A DNA stretch of 15,987 nucleotides from Alphaproteobacteria bacterium UBA3760. Lineage in GTDB: Bacteria; Pseudomonadota; Alphaproteobacteria; Rs-D84. The stretch lies in contig DFGC01000016.1 of assembly GCA_002371155.1 (NCBI GenBank), positions 1 through 15,987 of the forward strand, read 5' to 3'. A program made the position numbers and the translations under genes. Positions 1 through 5,446 of this stretch are shown here, one piece after another (the first letter of the stretch is position 1; every line of letters starts with the position of its first letter). A model generated the notes under the pieces. It had not been told where the DNA came from. It saw only the letters and a program-made list of their open reading frames with translations, and searched no databases.

Positions 1-286
1 TTGGTTTTCTTGCAACGGGTAAAATCAGACTCCAATGCAGTGCACACGCGCGTTTGCAATTTTTACACGAATCGATTTTTGCAGTTTTGACCCCACCCTT
101 GCGGAGGGGTCGCAGAGCGCAAATTAGCGCGATGCGGGGGCGGGTATTCCCCGTCTTTTACCGCAACCGCGGAAAAGAAGGGGTGGATTGTGAGCAAAGC
201 GAACAAGACGGGGCAGTTCAGTATAATCACAACCACACCGGATGCCCGAGCCTTTCACAACTACCTCCCCCCGCTGGCGCGGGGTA

Positions 287-309
287 CTCCTTCTTTCATA
301 AAGAAGGAG
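287..309. repeat. Perfect 10-bp hairpin
   Basis: CTCCTTCTTT at 287-296 is the exact reverse complement of 300-309, with a 3-nt loop (CAT). It is not followed by a T-run on either strand, so I do not call it a terminator. It lies 21 bp after a TTTCACAACTACC motif (253-265) that recurs inverted at 15968-15980, so it is probably one part of a larger dispersed repeat. Confidence 0.7.
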
Positions 310-320
310 AATGTCCAAGT

Positions 321-464
321 GCCGACACATAAATGGACTGGATCCTGACGGTCGTTTTTACGTTCTTTGCCGATGGCAAAGGTGTAAAAACTCCCTCAGG
401 ATGACCACCCGTCGCCCAAGGCTATGGGTGGCGGGCAAAAACATGCGCGTTTTGTCGCGTCATC
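321..464 (+). repeat. Direct repeat copy 1 (144 bp)
   Basis: This is near-identical to 596-740: the only differences I see are one substitution (position 336) and one A missing from the A-run near 440. It contains a long nested hairpin at 342-402 with three stems: ATCCTGA/TCAGGAT, GTTTTTAC/GTAAAAAC and CTTTGCC/GGCAAAG around a GAT loop. A second hairpin follows (CCACCC 405-410 with GGGTGG 426-431). No coding potential is apparent. The near-identity indicates recent duplication or conversion. Confidence 0.9.
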
Positions 465-578
465 CCGGCGCAGGCCGGGATCCAGTTTTGCGTTCCGCAA
501 AACTTGCGTTATTTTGCTTTATTACACAGGTTGACGACAAATGTCGTCAACTGGATACCGCGCGTCCGCGGTATGACG
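458..578. repeat. Inverted-end palindromic element
   Basis: Both ends are 28-bp units in inverted orientation. The left unit (458-485) reads CGTCAT, a 16-bp palindromic core, then ATCCAG. The right unit (551-578) is the mirror image, CTGGAT, a 16-bp core, then ATGACG. The cores differ in sequence but each folds into a perfect hairpin. Two further perfect 8-bp hairpins lie inside (485-503 and 531-550). The architecture resembles a miniature inverted-repeat element, but no target-site duplication is evident and no transposase is present. Confidence 0.75.
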
Positions 579-595
579 ACAAAGCGGTCGGCACC

Positions 596-740
596 GCCGA
601 CACATAAATGAACTGGATCCTGACGGTCGTTTTTACGTTCTTTGCCGATGGCAAAGGTGTAAAAACTCCCTCAGGATGACCACCCGTCGCCCAAGGCTAT
701 GGGTGGCGGGCAAAAAACATGCGCGTTTTGTCGCGTCATC
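596..740 (+). repeat. Direct repeat copy 2 (145 bp)
   Basis: Second copy of the 321-464 repeat, 275 bp downstream, in the same orientation and with the same nested hairpin (617-677). Downstream of the copies the sequences diverge: copy 1 continues into a full inverted-end element (458-578), while copy 2 continues into a collapsed 26-bp version (734-759), as if the inner part had been lost. Confidence 0.9.
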
Positions 741-759
741 GCGATACCGCGGTATGACG
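734..759. repeat. Collapsed palindromic unit
   Basis: CGTCAT at 734-739 and ATGACG at 754-759 flank a 14-bp centre that includes the 12-bp perfect palindrome ATACCGCGGTAT (744-755). It matches the outer arms of the 458-578 element with the interior missing, and follows the second direct-repeat copy just as the full element follows the first. Confidence 0.65.
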
Positions 760-790
760 ATAGCGCGGCCCGATACCGCCGTATAACAAC

Positions 791-818
791 AAAAAATACC
801 CCCACAAAATCGTGGGGG
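791..818 (-). terminator. Intrinsic terminator of rpsD
   Basis: On the minus strand a 7-bp stem (812-818 with 799-805; GC-rich, CCCCCAC type) and a 6-nt loop are followed by a T-run (A791-A796 on the plus strand). It lies about 20 nt after the rpsD stop codon. Confidence 0.9.
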
Positions 819-837
819 CAAATCCAAAATTCCCAAT

Positions 838-1470
838 TTAACGAGAATAGAATTCGACGACCAAATCTGGGGACATTTGAACCGGATATGGAACATCCGC
901 AAATGCCGGCACACGGACAAATGTCGCGGTAAAATTCGCACTGTCCACATTGATATAATCACAGAAATTGCGTTCACCCGATTCCAATGCCAAAACAACC
1001 AATGGCATTTGTTTCGCCTTTTCACTGACGGTGATGACATCGCCCGGATTCACGCGATATGATGGAATTTTCACGCGTTTGCCATTGACCATAATATGAC
1101 CATGGTTTATCAATTGACGCGAAGAAAACACCGTTGGCGCCAATTTTGCACGATAAACAACCGCGTCCAAACGACGTTCCAACAACCCAATCAAATTATC
1201 GGGGGTATCGCCACGCATATTATCAGCCTCGGCATAATATTTATGGAATTTTTTCTCGCCGATATTGCCATAATAACCCTTTAATGTTTGTTTTGCGCGC
1301 ATCTGTTGTGCATATGCAGAATTATTTCCACCGCGCGATGTTGGACCATGTTGCCCAGGTTTATATTTGCGTTTGTTAAATGGGGATTTTGCCTGGCCCC
1401 ACAGATTGACGCCCAAAGAACGTCCAATTTTCAATTTACGAGTATTGCGCTTTGCGCCAGCCCTTGCCAT
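838..1470 (-). CDS. rpsD: 30S ribosomal protein S4
   Basis: Primary 16S rRNA-binding protein that helps nucleate assembly of the 30S subunit body and contributes to decoding fidelity. The 210-residue product is complete and slightly longer than the usual 200-206. The N-terminal domain begins MARAGAKRNTRKLKIGRSLG and contains the KYKPGQHG segment; the S4-type RNA-binding domain (RRLDAVVYRAKLAPT ... ARQLINHGHI-like region, with VNGKRVKIPSYRVNPGD) covers about residues 98-155. No zinc-binding cysteines are present at the N-terminus, so this is the zinc-free form. The ATG is preceded by AAAGGA at good spacing. It stands alone rather than in the alpha operon (no rpsM, rpsK or rpoA beside it), with its own promoter (1587-1615) and terminator (791-818), which is common in alphaproteobacteria. 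Confidence 0.97.
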   Translation of the reverse strand: MARAGAKRNTRKLKIGRSLGVNLWGQAKSPFNKRKYKPGQHGPTSRGGNNSAYAQQMRAKQTLKGYYGNIGEKKFHKYYAEADNMRGDTPDNLIGLLERRLDAVVYRAKLAPTVFSSRQLINHGHIMVNGKRVKIPSYRVNPGDVITVSEKAKQMPLVVLALESGERNFCDYINVDSANFTATFVRVPAFADVPYPVQMSPDLVVEFYSR

Positions 1471-1540
1471 AATTTATCCTTTTGTTTTTTGGTTTTTCGG
1501 GTGCCGGATGTTTCACAGAATCCTTATCACGGGCGGGACC

Positions 1541-1585
1541 AAAAATGCACCGCCGTTTAATCAGTTCTGATTACCCAGCGGTGCA
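1541..1585 (-). terminator. Terminator of upstream gene, overlapping the rpsD start site
   Basis: TGCACCGC (1585-1578, minus strand) pairs with GCGGTGCA (1553-1546). Inside it TAATCAG/CTGATTA forms a second stem, and the structure is followed by five T. It can terminate transcription from the small gene ending at 1643. The rpsD promoter just upstream predicts a start near 1580, inside the first arm, so rpsD's own transcripts would lack most of that arm and escape termination. Confidence 0.75.
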
Positions 1586-1586
1586 C

Positions 1587-1615
1587 ATATTAAAGCATAT
1601 TTACCAGAAAATCAA
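1587..1615 (-). promoter_or_regulatory. Sigma70-type promoter of rpsD
   Basis: On the minus strand TTGATT (1615-1610), 17-bp spacer, TAATAT (1592-1587). The predicted start near 1580 gives a 5' leader of about 110 nt before the rpsD ATG. Confidence 0.7.
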
Positions 1616-1642
1616 GTCTTTTCTTGTGTTTTCGGCGAAAAA

Positions 1643-2041
1643 TTATAAACCGCCATGTCCCAATACACGATTTGCCAAAATTTCACGCAATCGTGCCACG
1701 CGTGCATTGTGCCATGCCACACGCGCCGCCATTTTTGCATTGGTTTTGATTTTTTTATCCAATTCGCGGTGCAATATATCTAATTTTAATCCGATATATC
1801 TACTAGATTCGTTCTTATCAAACACAATATTTGCATTTAGAAAACTAACAATATCACCATTGAATACTATGCGTCCGGTGTATTCAGGACTTGCCACATT
1901 ATATTCAATATATACCGGTGTTTGATTTTTGATTTCAACCGTAGTTTCCGGATGTATTAAACCAGTTGAAACATTATTGATAAAATCGATTTGTTGTTTG
2001 AATTTTTTTGCTTTGGCGACAAAATTTCCGTTTCCGATCAT
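1643..2041 (-). CDS. Small protein of unknown function (132 aa)
   Basis: I do not recognise this family. The product is a soluble-looking basic protein without signal peptide or membrane segment. Residues 20-90 look like beta strands (VEIKNQTPVYIEYNV, GRIVFNGDIVSFL) and residues 83-126 like a basic amphipathic helix region (YIGLKLDILHRELDKK, then many A/R/K). AAAGGA precedes the ATG at 7-8 nt and a TTGACA-N17-TATATA promoter lies upstream, so the gene appears real and separately expressed. Residues 17-97 resemble residues 28-108 of the next gene upstream (2108-2449), with the same spacing between a T-(G/A)-L-I motif and a Y-x-x-L-K-L-x-(I/V)-L motif. The two are probably old tandem duplicates. 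Confidence 0.8.
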   Translation of the reverse strand: MIGNGNFVAKAKKFKQQIDFINNVSTGLIHPETTVEIKNQTPVYIEYNVASPEYTGRIVFNGDIVSFLNANIVFDKNESSRYIGLKLDILHRELDKKIKTNAKMAARVAWHNARVARLREILANRVLGHGGL

Positions 2042-2073
2042 AAAACAATCCTTTTGTTGTTATTGATGTTTTA

Positions 2074-2102
2074 TATATAATACAGAAACGGCGATTTGTC
2101 AA
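2074..2102 (-). promoter_or_regulatory. Sigma70-type promoter of the 132-aa gene
   Basis: Minus strand: a consensus TTGACA (2102-2097), 17-bp spacer, TATATA (2079-2074). The start is predicted near 2067, about 25 nt before the ATG. Confidence 0.75.
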
Positions 2103-2107
2103 ATATT

Positions 2108-2449
2108 TTATCTGGTTGCTGTCTTGTGCAACAAATTTTGCAAAACCCTCAGTTTTAATCTCATATACCCACGATTCATCATGGCTATTTTAGGGGTCTG
2201 TTCTCCAAAACCGAATTCAACCCAATTTTTCCGAAAACTTATCGTCATTTTGCAATTTGGAATTTCCGGCAAATCAAAATGCATTCCATATACATTATCA
2301 CTGTTCACAACGCGCGTGTTTTCGTCAATCAGTGCGGTTTCAATCATATTTATATTTCTGATATTATTAAAATTTTTGACAATTTTACGGAAACAATTTG
2401 GATGTGTCCGTTCTGGTAAATTGGGATTTGGCACAATATTTTTATTCAT
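2108..2449 (-). CDS. Small protein of unknown function (113 aa)
   Basis: I do not recognise this protein. The start is placed at the ATG at 2449 (MNKNIVPNPN), because AAAGGAG ends 5 nt before it; the ATG immediately upstream (2452) is too close to that site, and the more distant ATG at 2479 sits at the predicted transcription start. The product is basic, with a Pro/Asn-rich N-terminus (residues 1-20), a middle that looks like beta strands (residues 40-80, ending WVEFGFG) and a C-terminal amphipathic helix (GYMRLKLRVLQNLLHK, 94-109). It has no signal peptide or membrane segment. It shares motif order and spacing with the 132-aa neighbour at 1643-2041 and is probably its paralogue. Each has its own promoter. 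Confidence 0.78.
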   Translation of the reverse strand: MNKNIVPNPNLPERTHPNCFRKIVKNFNNIRNINMIETALIDENTRVVNSDNVYGMHFDLPEIPNCKMTISFRKNWVEFGFGEQTPKIAMMNRGYMRLKLRVLQNLLHKTATR

Positions 2450-2485
2450 CATAACTCCTTTAATTTTTGCAAAGCGCAACCGAAA

Positions 2486-2514
2486 AGAATAACCCCATTG
2501 CGCAACTTTGTCAA
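2486..2514 (-). promoter_or_regulatory. Sigma70-type promoter inside the lemA terminator
   Basis: Minus strand: TTGACA (2514-2509), 17-bp spacer, TATTCT (2491-2486). The -35 box begins within the first arm of the lemA terminator hairpin and the -10 box starts at its far edge, so one stretch of DNA serves as terminator for lemA and promoter for the 113-aa gene. Confidence 0.7.
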
Positions 2515-2521
2515 TGGGGTT
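2491..2521 (-). terminator. Terminator hairpin after lemA
   Basis: AACCCCATTG (2491-2500) pairs perfectly with 2512-2521 across an 11-nt loop. On the minus strand it is followed by TTATTCTTTT, a U-rich but interrupted tail. On the plus strand a T5 run follows. Confidence 0.75.
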
Positions 2522-2549
2522 TTTATAAAAAATTTATATTTTTTTATTC

Positions 2550-3092
2550 TTAAAATTTAACCTTGGGCGCCGCACGTTCCGCGTCATCGATTTCGAATAA
2601 TTTTTCAGATGTAATTCCAAACATTTTTGCGATTAAATTTGTTGGGAATTGTTCAATCGATGTATTCAGCCCCATCACAACCGTATTATAAAATTGACGC
2701 GTTGCCTGGATTTTATTTTCTGTGTCCGTCAATTCGCGTTGCAATTCCAAGAAATTTTCATTTGCTTTTAAATTCGGATAATTTTCCGCCAGTGCAAAAA
2801 TATTTTTCAACGCCCCCGTCAACGCGTTTTCCGCCGCACCACGCGCGGTTGTCCCCGACGCATTCATTGCCGCATTACGCGCAGATATAACCGCATCCAA
2901 TGTTTCGCGTTCGTGTTTTGCCGCACCTTTGACACTTTCCAGTAAATTCGGAATCAAATCATATCGCCGTTTTAATTGAGTATCGATTGTCGCCCATGCC
3001 TCGCGCACCTGGTTGCGACGCGCAATCAGTCCGTTATAAACGAATACAACATACAAAACCAAAATTCCCAAAACAATTAAAACAGTTGTCAT
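2550..3092 (-). CDS. lemA: LemA family membrane-anchored protein
   Basis: LemA proteins have one N-terminal membrane helix and a long helical-bundle domain; their biochemical role is not settled. This 180-residue product has the helix at about residues 3-19 (MTTVLIVLGILVLYVVFVYN), then the family signature region VREAWATIDTQLKRRYDLIPNLLESVKG (about 29-56) and the C-terminal conserved block NYPNLKANENFLELQREL ... TENKI, with FYNTVVMGLN and a FPTNLIAKMFGI segment near the end. I place the start at the ATG at 3092, because AAGGAG sits 7 nt upstream; an upstream in-frame ATG at 3128 would precede the promoter -10 box. In many genomes lemA neighbours a TPM-domain or htpX gene, but not here: it is a single-gene unit. 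Confidence 0.95.
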   Translation of the reverse strand: MTTVLIVLGILVLYVVFVYNGLIARRNQVREAWATIDTQLKRRYDLIPNLLESVKGAAKHERETLDAVISARNAAMNASGTTARGAAENALTGALKNIFALAENYPNLKANENFLELQRELTDTENKIQATRQFYNTVVMGLNTSIEQFPTNLIAKMFGITSEKLFEIDDAERAAPKVKF

Positions 3093-3116
3093 GATAAAAC
3101 TCCTTGTGCTGAAATA

Positions 3117-3145
3117 AATATAATGCAAATCGCAAAAAAAATCAA
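3117..3145 (-). promoter_or_regulatory. Sigma70-type promoter of lemA
   Basis: Minus strand: TTGATT (3145-3140), 17-bp spacer, TATATT (3122-3117). The start is predicted near 3110, giving a leader under 20 nt with AAGGAG in it. Confidence 0.75.
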
Positions 3146-3156
3146 GGTATCACAAA

Positions 3157-3182
3157 CAAAAAACCGCCAAAAAATTGGCGGT
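3157..3182 (-). terminator. Intrinsic terminator of the cold-shock gene
   Basis: Minus strand: ACCGCCAA (3182-3175), TTTT loop, TTGGCGGT (3170-3163), then a T5 run. It lies about 20 nt after the stop codon at 3204. Confidence 0.88.
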
Positions 3183-3203
3183 ATATTTAATTCAATAAAA
3201 AAA

Positions 3204-3548
3204 TTATTTTTTCCAGAACGCAAATCCATGACGTTTTTCGGTATGTTCTTCGCGTGATTTTCTTTCTTCGCGGGCGCGCCGCCGTTCCGCACGACGTTCT
3301 TGGAAACGACGCGCAGATTCTTCATCGCGTTGAATCAATTTAATTGTTGTCACAGACAATTTTCCGTTGCGTGGTTCTTCATCAAATTCGACAATATCGT
3401 TTTCGTTCAAGAACCGAATGTCCGCATCTTTTAATGCAGATGAATGAACAAACACATCGTCCATATTTCCGTCCGCATTTGGTGTGTCCGGACTAATAAA
3501 ACCAAAGCATTTTTTGCCGTTGTACCATTTAACCTTTCCCTGACGCAT
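3204..3548 (-). CDS. Cold-shock-domain protein with charged C-terminal tail
   Basis: The N-terminal 70 residues form a cold-shock domain, a five-stranded single-stranded nucleic-acid-binding fold: KVKWYNGKKCFGFISPD with an RNP1-like KCFGFI (13-18), and RNP2-like VFVHSSAL (32-39). The usual RNP1 is KGFGFI, so the first Gly is Cys here. The loop between the two motifs is a few residues longer than in CspA. After about residue 74 a highly charged R/E-rich helix follows (RRFQERRAERRRAREERKSR), ending in a short aromatic tip FAFWKK, making 114 residues against about 70 for plain Csp proteins. The start at 3548 is chosen because AAAGGA precedes it by 7 nt; an in-frame extension to 3608 overlaps the promoter. 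Likely role: RNA chaperone or translational regulator; whether it is cold-inducible cannot be seen. Confidence 0.93.
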   Translation of the reverse strand: MRQGKVKWYNGKKCFGFISPDTPNADGNMDDVFVHSSALKDADIRFLNENDIVEFDEEPRNGKLSVTTIKLIQRDEESARRFQERRAERRRAREERKSREEHTEKRHGFAFWKK

Positions 3549-3574
3549 AACCAATCCTTTCTTATGCTTGTTAT

Positions 3575-3599
3575 GGTTCTGATAAACCACCCCAGAACC
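3575..3599 (-). promoter_or_regulatory. 5'-terminal hairpin in cold-shock gene leader
   Basis: GGTTCT (3599-3594, minus strand) pairs with AGAACC (3580-3575). The predicted transcription start is about 3600, so this 6-bp stem would cap the mRNA's 5' end, some 27 nt before the start codon. It may stabilise the message or act in temperature response; this is inference. Confidence 0.45.
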
Positions 3600-3606
3600 T
3601 GAACAC

Positions 3607-3635
3607 ATTCTAAAACGTTTTTTTATTCAACGCAA
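3607..3635 (-). promoter_or_regulatory. Sigma70-type promoter of the cold-shock gene
   Basis: Minus strand: TTGCGT (3635-3630), 17-bp spacer, TAGAAT (3612-3607). The predicted leader is about 52 nt. Confidence 0.65.
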
Positions 3636-3692
3636 GAAAATACAGTTCGGTCAGTAATCCCAACACCAAAAAATTTATGGTCAAAACGGCGA

Positions 3693-5162
3693 TTATTTCA
3701 TAATCGGGAACAAAATAACATCACGCGCAGTTGGTTGGTTAAACACAATCATCGCCAGGCGGTCTATGCCCATACCGACACCCGAAATTGGCGGAAACCC
3801 GTGTTCCATCGCACGAACGAAATCGTTATCGGGGTTGAATGCCTCTTCTTCGCCATTGGCAATATCGCGTGCCTGGTCTTCGAATGCCTTGGCCTGTTGA
3901 ATTGGATTGACCAATTCAGAATAGCCTTTGCATAATTCACCCCCGGCAACCAATAATTGATACATGTCCAAAGAACGCACATCGGCATCACTGCGTCGCG
4001 CCAAAGGCACCATATATGTCGGATAGTTATACAAAAATGTTGGTTGCACAATATTCACGCGAATCTTGCGTTTATAAACATAATCGACCAATGTTGCCAA
4101 CGAATTCAAATCTTCTAATTCAGACATCGGGAACATGCCCATATCGACCAATTTTTGACGCAACACATTTACATCGTCAAAATCTAAAATATTGCATCCG
4201 AACAATTCGTTCATTTTTTCGGTATAGTCCATCATTTCATATTTGCTGAAATCCAGATTTACACCTTGGAATTCGATTTGTAATGTTCCGCGTGCCTTGA
4301 TAATTAAATCTTGAACCAATTCCCATGTGAATTGAATATTCTTTTTATAATCCCAATACGACGCATACCATTCAATCATAGTAAATTCTTGCAAATGCAT
4401 TGCGTCCATACCTTCGTTACGGAAATCCTTGGCAACCTCGTACACACGGTCAAATCCGGCACCAATCGCCATTTTCAAGAATAATTCAGGTGAAATACGT
4501 AATTGGAAATCTGCATTTAATGCATTGTGGTGTGTGGTAAATGGACGCGCCGCCGCACCAGATGCAATATTTTGCATAATCGGTGTTTCAATTTCCAAAA
4601 ATCCATGTTTGTTCATAAAATCGCGCAGGTTTTGTGTCATGCGAAAACGCCCATATAATGCGTTTCTGGATTCTGGATTTGAAACAATATCCAAATAACG
4701 TTGGCGATAACGCGTTTCCATATCGGTCAAACCGTGATATTTTTCCGGCAACGGGCGCAGAGCCTTGGCCAAAATATCATAATGCGCCACACGCACCGTC
4801 AATTCGCCCGCGGTGGTATGATATAAAACACCGTCGATACCGATAAAATCGCCCATATCGACATTGGCCTTCATAAATTTATATTGTTCTTCACCTAACT
4901 CTTCGCGGGACATAGAAAATTGAATTTCGCCCTCGATATCATAAATACGGCCGAACATCAGTTTTCCCAACCAACGCAATGCCGTCACGCGCCCGCACAA
5001 TTTTACCGGCGTGCCATCCGGCAATTCGCGTGCATCCACGATTTTATGCGACCGTTCATATTTATCTTTCCATACAACACCATCGCGTTCACGAATATTT
5101 TCAGCCTTTTGCAGGCGGGCTTCTAATTCATTGGTAGATATTGTTGTATTGTTTTCTGCCAT
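3693..5162 (-). CDS. lysS: Lysyl-tRNA synthetase, class II
   Basis: Activates lysine with ATP and charges tRNA-Lys in the cytosol. The product is 489 residues, close to the family norm of about 500. An N-terminal OB-fold anticodon-binding domain covers about residues 50-130 (VKLCGRVTALRWLGKLMFGRIYD). The class II core follows: motif 1 region around FLEIETPIM (188-196), motif 2 FRNEGMDAMHLQEFTMIEWY (247-266), and motif 3 GVGMGIDRLAMIVFNQPTAR plus the terminal DVILFPIMK (461-489). The motif 2 loop has HLQEFTM where many bacterial enzymes have HNPEFTM. The ATG at 5162 follows ACAGGATG; the frame stays open to an ATG at 5237, but that stretch holds a terminator hairpin and no ribosome binding site. 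The leader may attenuate expression (5191-5238). Confidence 0.95.
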   Translation of the reverse strand: MAENNTTISTNELEARLQKAENIRERDGVVWKDKYERSHKIVDARELPDGTPVKLCGRVTALRWLGKLMFGRIYDIEGEIQFSMSREELGEEQYKFMKANVDMGDFIGIDGVLYHTTAGELTVRVAHYDILAKALRPLPEKYHGLTDMETRYRQRYLDIVSNPESRNALYGRFRMTQNLRDFMNKHGFLEIETPIMQNIASGAAARPFTTHHNALNADFQLRISPELFLKMAIGAGFDRVYEVAKDFRNEGMDAMHLQEFTMIEWYASYWDYKKNIQFTWELVQDLIIKARGTLQIEFQGVNLDFSKYEMMDYTEKMNELFGCNILDFDDVNVLRQKLVDMGMFPMSELEDLNSLATLVDYVYKRKIRVNIVQPTFLYNYPTYMVPLARRSDADVRSLDMYQLLVAGGELCKGYSELVNPIQQAKAFEDQARDIANGEEEAFNPDNDFVRAMEHGFPPISGVGMGIDRLAMIVFNQPTARDVILFPIMK

Positions 5163-5190
5163 TTTTTCATCCTGTGGTTGTATGGTTATT

Positions 5191-5238
5191 AAAAACGGAC
5201 GCAATGGTGCGTCCGTCGTGAAATCTGGTCGCACCATT
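5191..5238 (-). promoter_or_regulatory. lysS leader: terminator and mutually exclusive alternative hairpin
   Basis: Reading the minus strand from 5238: AATGGTGCG (5238-5230), an 18-nt spacer, then CGCACCATT (5211-5203), which can form a 9-bp stem. A second stem, ACGGACGC (5216-5209) with GCGTCCGT (5202-5195) around a 6-nt loop and followed by U4, is a typical intrinsic terminator. The two stems share bases 5209-5211, and 5203-5208 are the loop of the terminator, so only one can form. No gene on this strand lies upstream that would need a terminator here, and the ribosome binding site of lysS comes about 20 nt later. This is the geometry of transcription attenuation. What controls the switch is not visible. 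Confidence 0.65.
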
Positions 5239-5253
5239 TACAGCAAAGATTTT

Positions 5254-5281
5254 TTTATGCATTTAATCATAACTTTGTCCA
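5254..5281 (-). promoter_or_regulatory. Candidate promoter of lysS
   Basis: Minus strand: TGGACA (5281-5276), 16-bp spacer, CATAAA (5259-5254). The start is predicted near 5247, just before the leader hairpins. An alternative, TTTACT (5325-5320) with 16-bp spacer and TAATAA (5303-5298), lies upstream and would give a longer leader. Neither is strong. Confidence 0.4.
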
Positions 5282-5371
5282 TATTGGTATAGTGCTATTA
5301 TTATCATAAATATTGAAAAAGTAAAGCATAAATTGATTTTATGTTGCCGATAAATTTTTCTAAAAAAACAG

Positions 5372-5401
5372 TTGAACCAAAATATTATTTTTTTGTAAGA
5401 T
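5372..5401 (+). promoter_or_regulatory. Sigma70-type promoter of the secreted repeat protein
   Basis: TTGAAC (5372-5377), 18-bp spacer, TAAGAT (5396-5401). The start is predicted near 5408, about 39 nt before the ATG. It lies back to back with the lysS promoter in the divergent intergenic region. Confidence 0.65.
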
Positions 5402-5446
5402 ATACACGAAGGTTTAAGAGTTTTTTGGGAGAGATTCAGGAAAATC

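Larger units (their letters stand above)
1..837. other. Gene-free repeat-rich intergenic region
   Basis: I see no supportable gene here. Short open frames exist in several directions, but they run across palindromes and repeats, have no ribosome binding site and encode low-complexity Arg/Pro/Cys-rich peptides. The content is a chain of perfect hairpins (287-309, 463-480, 485-503, 531-550, 555-574), a long direct repeat (321-464 and 596-740) and the terminator of rpsD at the right edge. The segment 54-250 is G/C-run-rich (repeated runs of C4-G5) and resembles the DNA at 15840-15987, so it probably belongs to the same repeat type. Positions 1-53 show nothing I recognise. Confidence 0.7.

Noticed and set aside
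54..607. Open frames of 92 and 98 codons on the plus strand (54-332, 311-607)
   Set aside because: They run across perfect hairpins and repeat copies, have no ribosome binding site and show no protein-like composition. They are by-products of the repeats.
321..760. Possible CRISPR array
   Set aside because: There are only two long copies, unequal in structure and containing nested palindromes; there are no regular spacers and no cas genes.
5163..5237. N-terminal extension of LysRS starting at 5237
   Set aside because: There is no ribosome binding site, the stretch contains a terminator hairpin, and the shorter start at 5162 has ACAGGATG in front and fits the family length.
5191..5260. T-box riboswitch upstream of lysS
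   Set aside because: No T-box consensus, no Stem I architecture and too short a leader; only the simple two-stem switch is supported.
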